A DNA stretch of 64,000 nt. It comes from Achromobacter xylosoxidans (GTDB lineage: Bacteria; Pseudomonadota; Gammaproteobacteria; Burkholderiales; Burkholderiaceae_B). The translations under genes were made by a program, and so were the position numbers. The stretch spans positions 5,394,001 through 5,458,000 of the forward strand of contig NZ_CP061008.1 in the NCBI RefSeq assembly GCF_014490035.1, given 5' to 3'. Below are positions 25,996 through 34,075 of this stretch, in pieces. Below the pieces are notes generated by a model that was not told the DNA's origin, searched no databases, and saw only the letters and a program-made list of their open reading frames with translations. Each line of letters starts with the position of its first letter. The stretch's first letter is position 1.

Positions 25996-26967
25996 ATGAA
26001 AAAGCCCAATAGATGTGCCGGTAGCGCATCGAAACGCCCCATGTCTAAGTCCTCTCAAGACACTCCTGACTCTCCTGTCGCGTCAATGACGGCAGAGCAT
26101 TACATTGATGCAGCCCGATCAGTCGCAACGAAGAAAGCATATACGGCTGATCTCGCTCACTTTTTGGCGAACGGTGGAAAGCTACCGGCGACGCCACAAC
26201 AACTTTGCGCATACCTGGCCAAGCTCGCTGCAACTTTGGCCGTAGCGACCATAGAGCGAAGACTAATCGGCATCCATCGTGCCCATCAAGATCAAAACCT
26301 GACGTCACCCGCCGTCCATGTCAGCGTGCGACAGACCATGCAAGGTATTCGTAGAACCTTGGGTATCTCACAACGTCGTGTGCGGGCGATCGTTAAAGAT
26401 GATTTATTGGAGATGCTTGCCCTAGTCGACCAGCAGAAGCCGATGAGAGCCGCACGCGACCGAGCACTTCTACTGATTGGGTTCGCGGGAGCGTTCCGAC
26501 GTGCGGAACTTGTCGCCATTCAGTATGAAGACATCACGGTAATAGATGACGGCATCGAGATTTTGCTACGGCGTTCCAAAACAGACCAGGAAGGGGTAGG
26601 ACGAACCGTCTTTATCCCTCGCGCCAAAGGGGCCAGATGCCCCGTCGCTGCCATAGATCAGTGGACCGCAGTGAGCGGCATAGACTCCGGATACGTATTC
26701 CGAAGGGTGACTCGCCACGACACCGTAGGAAGCCGTCCACTTACCAGTCAATCTGTCGCACTAATTCTCAAAGCGGCATACAGGCGTGGAGGTGGCAATG
26801 CAAGTCTTGTAGCCGGTCACAGCCTGCGAGCAGGGTACGTGACCGCAGCCGCGATGGCTGGCTTACAGCCTTTTCAGATTCAACAACAGACGGGCCATCG
26901 TTCAACGGCGACCTTGGCGCGATACATTCGGCCGGTGGAGCGGCGCAAGATACCGACTCTGCTGTAG
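25996..26967 (+). CDS. Tyrosine recombinase (cargo, not the island integrase)
   Basis: This 323-residue site-specific recombinase has a SAM-like core-binding domain (about 30-125) and a catalytic domain. The catalytic set is present: Arg in GAFRRAELV (~169), Lys in RRSKTDQEG (195), HSLR (275-278), His in QTGHRS (301) and Tyr in LARYIRP (310). I chose ATG 25996; ATG 26041 is also possible, and the frame upstream overlaps other genes. It lacks the arm-binding domain of the P4-type integrase at the right end. It may be a relic of another mobile unit or act on a resolution site. Confidence 0.88.
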   Translation: MKKPNRCAGSASKRPMSKSSQDTPDSPVASMTAEHYIDAARSVATKKAYTADLAHFLANGGKLPATPQQLCAYLAKLAATLAVATIERRLIGIHRAHQDQNLTSPAVHVSVRQTMQGIRRTLGISQRRVRAIVKDDLLEMLALVDQQKPMRAARDRALLLIGFAGAFRRAELVAIQYEDITVIDDGIEILLRRSKTDQEGVGRTVFIPRAKGARCPVAAIDQWTAVSGIDSGYVFRRVTRHDTVGSRPLTSQSVALILKAAYRRGGGNASLVAGHSLRAGYVTAAAMAGLQPFQIQQQTGHRSTATLARYIRPVERRKIPTLL

Positions 26968-27283
26968 GAGACGCCTTTTTACGATGGGTTCCTCGCGCGC
27001 TCGGAATCTGCATTGTCACCTGCATGTGCTTGCGCTCCACATTCACGACACCTCCCGTATCCGCTCCCCTAGCCGGCATTCACGACTGCTGTCGGCCATT
27101 AGCGGTAGCTCGGCTGTGCTTTACCATCCAGACTCAAACGCCGGTTTATCGTCCCAAAAAAGACGTTTCCAATGCTGGAAGCGCGCGCGAGGTCCGCTTT
27201 GGAACTCCCGCCCTGACGAAGCAGGCTCAGGTGCAAATCGTTGGCGGGTATATCACGTATAAATTTCGGTTAACCGATTCGCG
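26968..27283. other. Intergenic stretch between convergent genes
   Basis: About 316 bp lie between the recombinase gene and the 3' end of the RT-protease gene. Short frames here have no ribosome site or motif. I see no terminator or repeat. Confidence 0.4.
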
Positions 27284-29170
27284 TCATGAAGCTGAGTCTG
27301 ATTGAGTGGCGGCGGGTGCAAGCGGACTGGGCGGCGATGGCAATAGCGTGGCCTCATATGCCGCGATCCAGGCGTCCAGCTCGGCCACGCATAGGCACTC
27401 ATTGTTGCCGGCGTCCTGTTGAGCTCCTTGCTGAACAACGCCGCCGACGCGGAACAGTTCGTCGACGAACGGCCCACCCGAGTTGCCTTTTCGGATCAAC
27501 TGGTTGATCTCGAACCGTTGAAGCCCAGTGCGCGGGAACCGTGCGGTCACAACGGCCTGTTCGATGTTGGCCCGGCGACCGTTGTTCCAGTTCGGGAAGC
27601 CGATTAGCTTTCCGGGGGCATGGCGGGTGATGGGTGCGTCCATGCCTGAGAAGTGCCGATGGGCGGGTGGCTCCTCGTCGAACTCCAAAATCGCGAGGTC
27701 ACGATGCGCATCGCGATGTACGACGCGAACCGTCCATTCCTGTCCGGTCGCCGGGTCGGTGACGGAGACCATCGGCCCGTGGACCTCCGGCGCCGTCAAG
27801 TCGGTCGTGAAAGGAACCCGGGGAGCCTGGGGATCATCGCGTCGACGGTATTCACCCTCCGTTCGAAACACATGGTCGCAGGTGATGAGGCGATTGTGAC
27901 GCTTGTACGCAAATGCGGTCCCTTGGCCACCGACCGCCTCCTGAATCCCCGGGGCGGGAGGATGGTAGTCCGCGAGCCACTGGACGACGAAGACGGCACG
28001 CTCGGCGTCCTCTGCGTTGCGGACGATGGCTTCGACCGGCAGGGTGGCGCCAACGAATGGCGTGTCCCCAGCGCTTTCACGCTCGACGAGACGGTTATAT
28101 TTTTCGGCGAGTCGAGTGTAGATTGCATCGTCGGCGCCCCGGACCATCCGGAGAAACAATAGCTTTCCCCACAGCACGGTCTTCAACTCAGGCGGTTTGC
28201 GGAGCCGGGTCTGCCGTTTCCACGGGCGCTTCTCCTGGGCGAGTTGAGCGCCGTTGGCTACGCGGGCCTGCCAGTTTTCTTCGGCGGCCTCGTAGCCGTG
28301 TCGGTCCCAAGCGTGCAGAGCACCTCGGATCTTGTCGATGAAGACTCGTTTCACATTTGTGAACTGGTTGATCACGATCCCCGTGACCTCCATTCGACGC
28401 TGCCGGGTCGACATGCGAGTCTTCGCCGGGTTGATTCGGAAGTTGTGCTGGCCGATGATTCCCACCAGCTCCTGGCCGAGGGTTACCACACCGCTGTCGA
28501 ACGTGCAGATGTTCGCCGGCAGTGCTGCCTTGTTCGGGGTCGAAAAGCTGAAAGTAATGTCGTCGGCGTAGCGGGTGTATGTGGCCTGGTGGCGTTTTGC
28601 CAAGGCCATGAGGTCCCGGTCGAGGGACCGGCAGACTTGATTCGACAAAAAGGGCGAGGTCGGAGCCCCCTGCGGCAGTTCGTTGTTCACGGTGCACATG
28701 TGCGCGAGCATCGTAGCAACTGGGTGCGCTAGGTTGAACGGCGCCTTTCTAAGAACTCCCCGGATCCGATAAAAGGAGATCGCCGGGAAGAAGCCTTCGA
28801 GATCGAGGTTCAGCACGAAGTGCGGTCGGCGCTCAAGGTGCTTCCGGGCATTCGTGACGATGCTGCGACCTGCGGTGAACGCGTGAGCGCACGGCTTGGG
28901 GGGGCCGGCGCGCTCCACTAGATACGGGAGCAATTTCACTTGCAGGTCCTTCAGGCGACGGCGTGGTTCGCGAATGACCCGTTGCCCACCGCTGCGTTTC
29001 CCCAACAGGTAGGCCTTGTACGGCGGCGTCGGGTAGATGATGTCCTGGATCTCCTCGTACGCGAGACCGAACACAACGCTGGCAAACTGGTGGACGTCGG
29101 TGCGCGCCAGTATTTCCGCCCAATTGGCGGCCTCAGCGGCGTCTTCTGTAGTAATGAGAGGCGTCGTCAT
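27284..29170 (-). CDS. Retron-type reverse transcriptase fused to a trypsin-like serine protease
   Basis: The 628-residue protein begins with an RT domain (about 40-300). It carries the retron-specific NAxxH (NARKH, 107-111), catalytic LNLDLEGFF (119-127), QGAPTSP, YADD (201-204) and VTG (262-264). A linker (300-400) leads to a chymotrypsin-fold domain with His433 in TCDHVF, Asp491 in RDLAILEF and Ser564 in GNSGGP, so the protease triad is complete. Retron RTs make msDNA from an adjacent RNA and guard against phage; the fused domain is normally the effector. ATG 29170 was chosen because the alternative TTG at 29266 would overlap the candidate RNA. Confidence 0.9.
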   Translation of the reverse strand: MTTPLITTEDAAEAANWAEILARTDVHQFASVVFGLAYEEIQDIIYPTPPYKAYLLGKRSGGQRVIREPRRRLKDLQVKLLPYLVERAGPPKPCAHAFTAGRSIVTNARKHLERRPHFVLNLDLEGFFPAISFYRIRGVLRKAPFNLAHPVATMLAHMCTVNNELPQGAPTSPFLSNQVCRSLDRDLMALAKRHQATYTRYADDITFSFSTPNKAALPANICTFDSGVVTLGQELVGIIGQHNFRINPAKTRMSTRQRRMEVTGIVINQFTNVKRVFIDKIRGALHAWDRHGYEAAEENWQARVANGAQLAQEKRPWKRQTRLRKPPELKTVLWGKLLFLRMVRGADDAIYTRLAEKYNRLVERESAGDTPFVGATLPVEAIVRNAEDAERAVFVVQWLADYHPPAPGIQEAVGGQGTAFAYKRHNRLITCDHVFRTEGEYRRRDDPQAPRVPFTTDLTAPEVHGPMVSVTDPATGQEWTVRVVHRDAHRDLAILEFDEEPPAHRHFSGMDAPITRHAPGKLIGFPNWNNGRRANIEQAVVTARFPRTGLQRFEINQLIRKGNSGGPFVDELFRVGGVVQQGAQQDAGNNECLCVAELDAWIAAYEATLLPSPPSPLAPAATQSDSAS

Positions 29171-29245
29171 AGGAGTAGGTACCGCCCCGAGTATCTTTCT
29201 CCTGTACCTGCTGCGCGCAATCCGTATAGCGGACAGGCTGAGCGT

Positions 29246-29365
29246 AGCGGGGTTCCAATGCTGCAACGTCCGCGTTAACGCAGACGAGATTAAGTCCTGC
29301 CCGGGGCGGCGGTCGATTGTAAGGTCTCAGGCACCCGCCACGCAATGGTCGCCATCAACCCCGCT
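29246..29365 (-). ncRNA. Candidate retron msr-msd RNA
   Basis: Upstream of the RT gene, AGCGGGGTT (29357-29365) and AACCCCGCT (29246-29254, both read on the minus strand) form a perfect 9-bp pair that could be the a1/a2 stem. The enclosed 102 nt begin with G and contain a small ATGG/CCAT hairpin. They also contain a 64-nt segment bounded by CAAT and ATTG (29256-29319) that can fold with a CTGC/GCAG stem. Position (75 nt before the RT start), size and order fit a retron. The prediction is by eye. Confidence 0.4.
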
Positions 29366-30107
29366 GATTGCCTCTGCGACAGGAAGAACTCGTGGCACTG
29401 GTCGTCCTCCATGGGCCGTATCGCGCTTCATACTGGGGGGCCTCGCTCTGGCCATTCTGTAGACCTGGCTGGAGGTTTAGCGGGATTCGAAGCTGAAGTG
29501 CTGGATCAGGCGCTTATCGACTCCACAGGATATCCCCATGTACACCGGGCGGTCGACACCGATGAACACGTAGCAGCCAGCGCACCGATGACCAATTCAC
29601 TCCGATTCTCGCCTTCGGCAATGCAGATCCTCGAACGGCTCCTGCGGGTCCGAAGCAGTCCGCTAAGAACAGCTGTCGAAGTTCATTGAAAGCCAAACCC
29701 TGATGCTAACCAAATCATAGACTTAGCAGGTTTTAGTTCATTCACTATGATGTTCCTGGTTCACTGAACTTAATTTTTTCCCAGAAAGTTCATTGAACTT
29801 AGGCGCCACGTTGTTCCGTTACATCAAAAGCACTTCCACATTACTGAGCTTTCGGACAGCGACAAGCCGGGCGATGGGCCTCCCCTGCTTTCGGTCAGGA
29901 GCGAATGGCAGCGCGCAGCGATCTCTCGGTGGAAGCAGTGAAGCTGACCGTGGGCACTTAGGGCCTTGGCTCTTCGTTATGGGCTGATCGTGTCGCGTCT
30001 GCCGCCCCAAGGAGAACGCCAAGTCTGAGGCAAGAATTCCCAAAACAAGAACAATTGACCCCCAGTGTATTTATCGATAAAATGTTCCCAAATAGAGAAC
30101 ACCGCAT
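29366..30107. other. Gene-free region upstream of the retron and toxin genes
   Basis: About 740 bp lie between the divergent RT gene and the toxin gene with no supported CDS. The frames at 29345-29689 (plus) and 29514-29696 (minus) lack starts with ribosome sites and have no recognisable motif. From 29690 the GC content falls and the cluster of palindromic boxes described separately appears. Promoters for both systems should be here. Confidence 0.45.
29679..29801. promoter_or_regulatory. Cluster of GTTCAYTGAAC palindromic boxes
   Basis: Four related boxes lie in 120 bp: AAGTTCATTGAAA (29679), TAGTTCATTCAC (29734), GGTTCACTGAACTTA (29758) and AAGTTCATTGAACTT (29786). The last is a perfect 15-bp palindrome around a central T. 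Spaced copies in an AT-rich stretch are typical operators for a helix-turn-helix repressor, plausibly the HigA-like protein encoded downstream. Confidence 0.5.
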
Positions 30108-30377
30108 ATGAAGCTAATTGGCCGGGACAAGCTGAAACATGGACCTCAAGACGTCGACCGCTGGCTCTGCGCCTGGTGCTCGGAAGTGGCCCATGCACAC
30201 TGGCGGCGGCCAGAGGATGTTATCGAGCAGTTTCCGAACGTGCGAACGAGACTCGGCGGCGACTTCCTCTTCCCGATCGGAACCAGCGGGTACTGGCTGC
30301 TGCTCCAGGTCGCTTTCGCACAGGGCATAGCTTTGATCCTTGAAATGAACAATATTGACAATCACTATGGACGCTAA
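30108..30377 (+). CDS. HigB-like toxin (RelE/HigB superfamily mRNA interferase)
   Basis: This is an 89-residue protein with the HigB layout: MKLIGRDKLKHGP...RWLCAWCSEVAHAHWRRPEDVIEQFPNV, a central FLFPIGTSGYWLLLQV and a C-terminal tail NNIDNHYGR. HigB toxins cleave mRNA on the ribosome. The gene precedes the antitoxin gene, as is usual for higBA, and overlaps it by 11 bp. The antitoxin is unusually large because it carries a protease domain. Confidence 0.8.
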   Translation: MKLIGRDKLKHGPQDVDRWLCAWCSEVAHAHWRRPEDVIEQFPNVRTRLGGDFLFPIGTSGYWLLLQVAFAQGIALILEMNNIDNHYGR

Positions 30378-31575
30378 GGTCATCCGCACCGAAGAGCAGT
30401 ATCTCGGCTACCTGCGGGAGGTTCAGGAACTTATGGCGCGCCAGCCCGCAGTGGGTTCCGCCGATAGCGACCGGCTTGAGCTTCTTACCGTCCTGATTGA
30501 GGCATACGAACACAGCAAATTCCCGATTGAGGCACCCGATCCCGTCGATGCCATCCTCTTCCGCATGCAGGAAAAAGGGCTTAAACAAGCCGATCTCGTC
30601 CCGTATTTTGGGACTCGCAGCCGTGTGTCCGAGGTACTGGGTCGAAAGCGCCCGCTTACCGTCCAGATGATCCGGGCGCTGTCTATCGGGCTCGGCATCT
30701 CGGCTGAGACGCTAGTTGGGCTATCCGTTCCGGAGGATCACGCCGCGTCGGGCAAAGCGGACGTGGATTGGTCGAAGTTTCCCTTCAAGGAAATGGCCCA
30801 TCGTGGGTGGCTGTCGGAATTATCCGGGAAAGCAAAGACTGGTGTCGAGGAGATGGTGAAGGGGTTCATCGAGGACGCCGGGCTTCAGTTTGGAGCGGCT
30901 GCATTCCGCCGGAGCATAGTCGGAGAAGCCGCTTCTCCGACCACAAGATATGCGCTCTACGCCTGGCTAGCTCGCGTGATACAGCAGGCGCGCGCCAAGA
31001 AACCGAGACTGGGCCCCTTTGAGCCCGAAAAGCTGAATGCAGGCTTCCTGCGTGAGCTCGCCCAGCTGAGTTGGTCGGAGCGAGGCCCACTGTTGGCGGT
31101 CGAATTCTTGGAGCGGCACGGCATCGCCGTGGTGATCGAACCTCATCTCAAGGGGACTCAGCTGGACGGCGCTGCAGTGAGGGACGTCGACTCCACTCCC
31201 ATCGTCGGGTTGACCTTGCGATATGACAGACTGGACAACTTCTGGTTCACGTTGGTCCATGAGGTTGCGCACGTCTGGAAACACATCAATAACGACGAGG
31301 CTTTCTTAGACGACTTGGATGCGTCGTCCGAAGATCGGCGAGAAGCGGAGGCGAACCGCTTAGCTCGCGAAGCATTCATTCCGAGGGTCAAGTGGCGACG
31401 CAGCGATGCGTATCTTTCCCCTAGTAGAGACACGATCGAGAAATTAGCTAGGGAGCTTCGGATACACCCGGCCATTGTCGCCGGTAGACTCCGAAAGGAG
31501 ACAAGCAACTACACAGCGTTCTCTGATCTAGTCGCGCAGCAGCAAGTTAGTTCGTTCTTTCCGTCTTCGAATTAG
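30367..31575 (+). CDS. HigA-like antitoxin fused to an ImmA/IrrE metallopeptidase
   Basis: This 402-residue protein has an N-terminal HigA-type XRE domain (GLKQADLVPYFGTRSRVSEVLGRKRPLTVQMIRAL, about 70-105). A helical middle is followed by a C-terminal ImmA/IrrE zinc protease domain with HEVAH (298-302) and downstream REAEANRLA. The antitoxin half should bind HigB and the operator; the protease half could cleave a repressor or respond to stress. The ATG at 30367 lies inside the toxin gene. Toxin, antitoxin-protease and the Beta-family gene are nearly contiguous and likely form one operon. Confidence 0.9.
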   Translation: MDAKVIRTEEQYLGYLREVQELMARQPAVGSADSDRLELLTVLIEAYEHSKFPIEAPDPVDAILFRMQEKGLKQADLVPYFGTRSRVSEVLGRKRPLTVQMIRALSIGLGISAETLVGLSVPEDHAASGKADVDWSKFPFKEMAHRGWLSELSGKAKTGVEEMVKGFIEDAGLQFGAAAFRRSIVGEAASPTTRYALYAWLARVIQQARAKKPRLGPFEPEKLNAGFLRELAQLSWSERGPLLAVEFLERHGIAVVIEPHLKGTQLDGAAVRDVDSTPIVGLTLRYDRLDNFWFTLVHEVAHVWKHINNDEAFLDDLDASSEDRREAEANRLAREAFIPRVKWRRSDAYLSPSRDTIEKLARELRIHPAIVAGRLRKETSNYTAFSDLVAQQQVSSFFPSSN

Positions 31576-31582
31576 GTGTGAC

Positions 31583-32713
31583 ATGACTCCGATTTATCTA
31601 CCGATTCTCAAGTCTCTGACTAGCGAGTACGAAGCATCCAAGAACATGGACGAAGCGTACGCTGCGGTCATCCATCCGCTATTCGATGTTCCCGTCATTA
31701 GCGAGAACCGGCAGAAGGCGAAGAAGTACCAGAACAGTTCTACGCCAAAGTCGGACTATCTGGACGAAGTCGCTGAGAACATTGCCAAATCCTGGAAGGG
31801 TGATGTGGTGCTCACCGACGACTTCAACTGGGCGCCAGACACCACGGTTGAAACAGGCGAGCACGTCATGGCTCACCTCTATGCCGGCCTCAAGGCAAGG
31901 GGCGTTAAGGTGGCGCCGGTGGTGGGATACGACCGGTGGGACGATCCGCTTTACCAACTCGCGATGCGCGGCCTCGATCTGGCCGGCGCTCCCTACGTGT
32001 GTTTCCGGCTTGAAGCCAGTGCGGTGGAGGATGCGGCAGAACCGGATATCTTCCACGACCGCATGCAAGAGATGCTGGAGGATATGCAGCTGAGCCCAGC
32101 GGAGTGCGCTGTGCTGCTTGACCTTGGTGACTTGACGACTAAGCCGCTCATCGACATCACCAGCGATGCAACCCGCGTGCTGAAATTGCTCAGCGCTTAT
32201 GGGTTTCGGTACATCGCCACTGCAGGATCGTCGATGCCCAAGTCTATTGACTTGGCAGTTAAAAAAAAGGACAGCACTGCGAAAGTAATCCGCAGGGAGA
32301 TGCTGTTGTGGCAGGCGCTGCGCACAGAATTTGGTGGGATTCCGTTGGTGTTTGGTGATTACGGTGTGCGCGGCCCGGGCTCGAATGATGGTATTCGCAA
32401 CCCTAACGCAAACGCGAAGATTCGGTACACCTGCGACAAAGCGTTCCTTGTCTCGCGTGGTCATTCGGTTGCGGGAGGTTGGGCATTGCAGATGCCGGCG
32501 GTCGCGGCTGAAATCGTCAGTTCGAAAGAATTTTTGCCGAGCTTCAGCTGGGGCGATCAGGTCATTGCCAACTGCAGCAACGGCCTACCCGTGAAGAACG
32601 GTCATGGAAAATGGATCGCGTACGACACCAGCCACCATCTGGCGTTTGTCGTTGAAGAGGTGCGAGAGTTTGAGCGCGTGCTGGCCCCTGCTCCTAGCGC
32701 CACGATGGCCTAA
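31583..32713 (+). CDS. Beta-family protein (T4 Beta-protein-like)
   Basis: The 376-residue protein starts MTPIYLPILKSLTSEYEA, the characteristic opening of the Beta protein family as I recall it. It continues with RGVKVAPVVGYDRWD and DLGDLTTKP. C-terminal GDYGVRGPG, KIRYTCDKAFLVSRGHSV and SFSWGDQVIANCS are typical for this family, which may have a TIM-barrel-like fold. Family members are often found beside ImmA/IrrE or restriction genes and have no settled function. It starts 7 bp after the antitoxin-protease gene and probably works with it. Confidence 0.75.
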   Translation: MTPIYLPILKSLTSEYEASKNMDEAYAAVIHPLFDVPVISENRQKAKKYQNSSTPKSDYLDEVAENIAKSWKGDVVLTDDFNWAPDTTVETGEHVMAHLYAGLKARGVKVAPVVGYDRWDDPLYQLAMRGLDLAGAPYVCFRLEASAVEDAAEPDIFHDRMQEMLEDMQLSPAECAVLLDLGDLTTKPLIDITSDATRVLKLLSAYGFRYIATAGSSMPKSIDLAVKKKDSTAKVIRREMLLWQALRTEFGGIPLVFGDYGVRGPGSNDGIRNPNANAKIRYTCDKAFLVSRGHSVAGGWALQMPAVAAEIVSSKEFLPSFSWGDQVIANCSNGLPVKNGHGKWIAYDTSHHLAFVVEEVREFERVLAPAPSATMA

Positions 32714-33058
32714 TTCGGGTTTCGCTTATTCAGCGTCACAAGTCGCGAGAAGCTTTGCCTACCGGAAACGTCCCGAGAACGGGGCGTTTTCGATTTCGGT
32801 CCCAGCGACGCGGTGTTCGCGGATATCAAATCCAGCGGACTTCAGCCGCTTTATCTTAGGGGAAAAAGTGCGCGATGGGTCGGAAGCCGCCCATCTCCAG
32901 CGGCTGCTGGCGGCCATGAACTGTCGGCCAACGAATCGGTATGACCGCCATTCAGTCGGCGGGTCCACTCTGAAACCGGCCTGACAGCCTACGCGTATGA
33001 CATTTGCAGTACTCTAGGTATTAGACCTCACGGACACGATACAGGTATGGTTTGAGAT
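32714..33058. other. Intergenic stretch, possible degraded reading frame
   Basis: About 345 bp separate the Beta-family gene from the next operon. On the minus strand, 32759-32968 reads IKRLKSAGFDIREHRVAGTEIE, which resembles the end of a small winged-helix domain but lacks a plausible start. I take it as a remnant or chance. The promoter of the following operon should lie at about 33000-33050. Confidence 0.4.
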
Positions 33059-34075
33059 ATGATTTTTGCGCTTATGAAGCTCAGTCCTCCGCTACTCGAT
33101 CTTGCTTCAGATGCCGTCGCGGCCCCGGAGGGCGCGACAGTTCGTTGTGCTGCGGCCAACTTCCGCTGGGAACAGGCAGTCTCCGTTGACCGCACTGACG
33201 AATACAACGCCTATGCCGGCGATGTGGCCAACCACAAAGAGTGGCAGGGAGAGCACAAAGACTATCTCCGGTCCTTCGTCCAGGTTGCCAAGGACCACCC
33301 AAGGATTTCGGAATCCTTCATGGCCGTCAACAGCCTGGCGCACTTGAACGAAGAGTTGGACAATACCATTCTGCTGCGCTTGGAATCCTTGGATTCCCTG
33401 GTCAGCAACGCACTGCTCGGACCGGCTATTGGCGAAGCATTTTGGCTGCGCTTTTTCAATTCTCAAAAAGACCTGCGCAAGGACAAGTTGTCCAGTGCTG
33501 ACGAGACGTTGCGTAGCGAGTTCGTGGATCAATGGAACGCGCGGCGTGTGCAAGCCCGCCCGATGTTCGCCACCTTTCTCAACGAATTCGGTGGAAACCT
33601 CACAGATTTCGTCAAGACCGATTGGCCGCACTTACTGCGTGACCGCCTGGGCTTGACCCATTGGCCGAGCACGCCGGGCAAACCGGTCCCAGTCGCCTTG
33701 ATCTGCTACACGCTCGACGAGGTGCGTCAGGCACGGTTGACCGCCACAAAGAAAGGGGCGGTTGCCAGCTTTTCACGTCCTACCGTGCTGGACACGGAAA
33801 TGTCCGCCGCGTTCATTCCAGCACCTTTGCTGGCTAAGGGTGAAAGCTACGGCTACACCATGGACTTGGGGCACACAGGGATTCCCACTGAATTCACCCC
33901 GGAGTTGCTGACTTTTCCCATCGAGTACCAGCCCAGGCACATCAAGGCCCTGGGGTTCATTTCCCGCGCGCATGCACTCCAAACAGACGGAGCCGTGCTC
34001 GATGCGCGCAACTGCCATGTGCGGGGGTTGCAAGGCCTTCCGGGTTGTAGCGGACACGGCGAGGTACTGCCATGA
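33059..34075 (+). CDS. Unknown protein, first gene of a two-gene island operon
   Basis: This is a 338-residue soluble protein that I do not recognise. It has no signal peptide or transmembrane segment. Its helical N-terminal half (to about residue 190) includes HKDYLRSFVQVAKDHPRISESFMAVNSLAHLNEELDNTILLRLESL. A C-terminal part with predicted beta-strands follows (PVPVALICYTLDEVRQARLTATKKGAV...). The last 40 residues (DARNCHVRGLQGLPGCSGH) read unlike the rest and may reflect a frameshift. Its stop overlaps the start of the TPR gene by 4 bp (ATGA), so they are coupled. Confidence 0.7.
   Translation: MIFALMKLSPPLLDLASDAVAAPEGATVRCAAANFRWEQAVSVDRTDEYNAYAGDVANHKEWQGEHKDYLRSFVQVAKDHPRISESFMAVNSLAHLNEELDNTILLRLESLDSLVSNALLGPAIGEAFWLRFFNSQKDLRKDKLSSADETLRSEFVDQWNARRVQARPMFATFLNEFGGNLTDFVKTDWPHLLRDRLGLTHWPSTPGKPVPVALICYTLDEVRQARLTATKKGAVASFSRPTVLDTEMSAAFIPAPLLAKGESYGYTMDLGHTGIPTEFTPELLTFPIEYQPRHIKALGFISRAHALQTDGAVLDARNCHVRGLQGLPGCSGHGEVLP

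Noticed and set aside
27284..29170. Group II intron or DGR reverse transcriptase
   Set aside because: No maturase or HNH domain and no template/variable repeat pair are seen. NAxxH and VTG point to a retron-type RT.
29345..29689. 114-codon plus-strand ORF upstream of the retron gene
   Set aside because: It has no ribosome site, domain or codon bias and overlaps the candidate RNA region.
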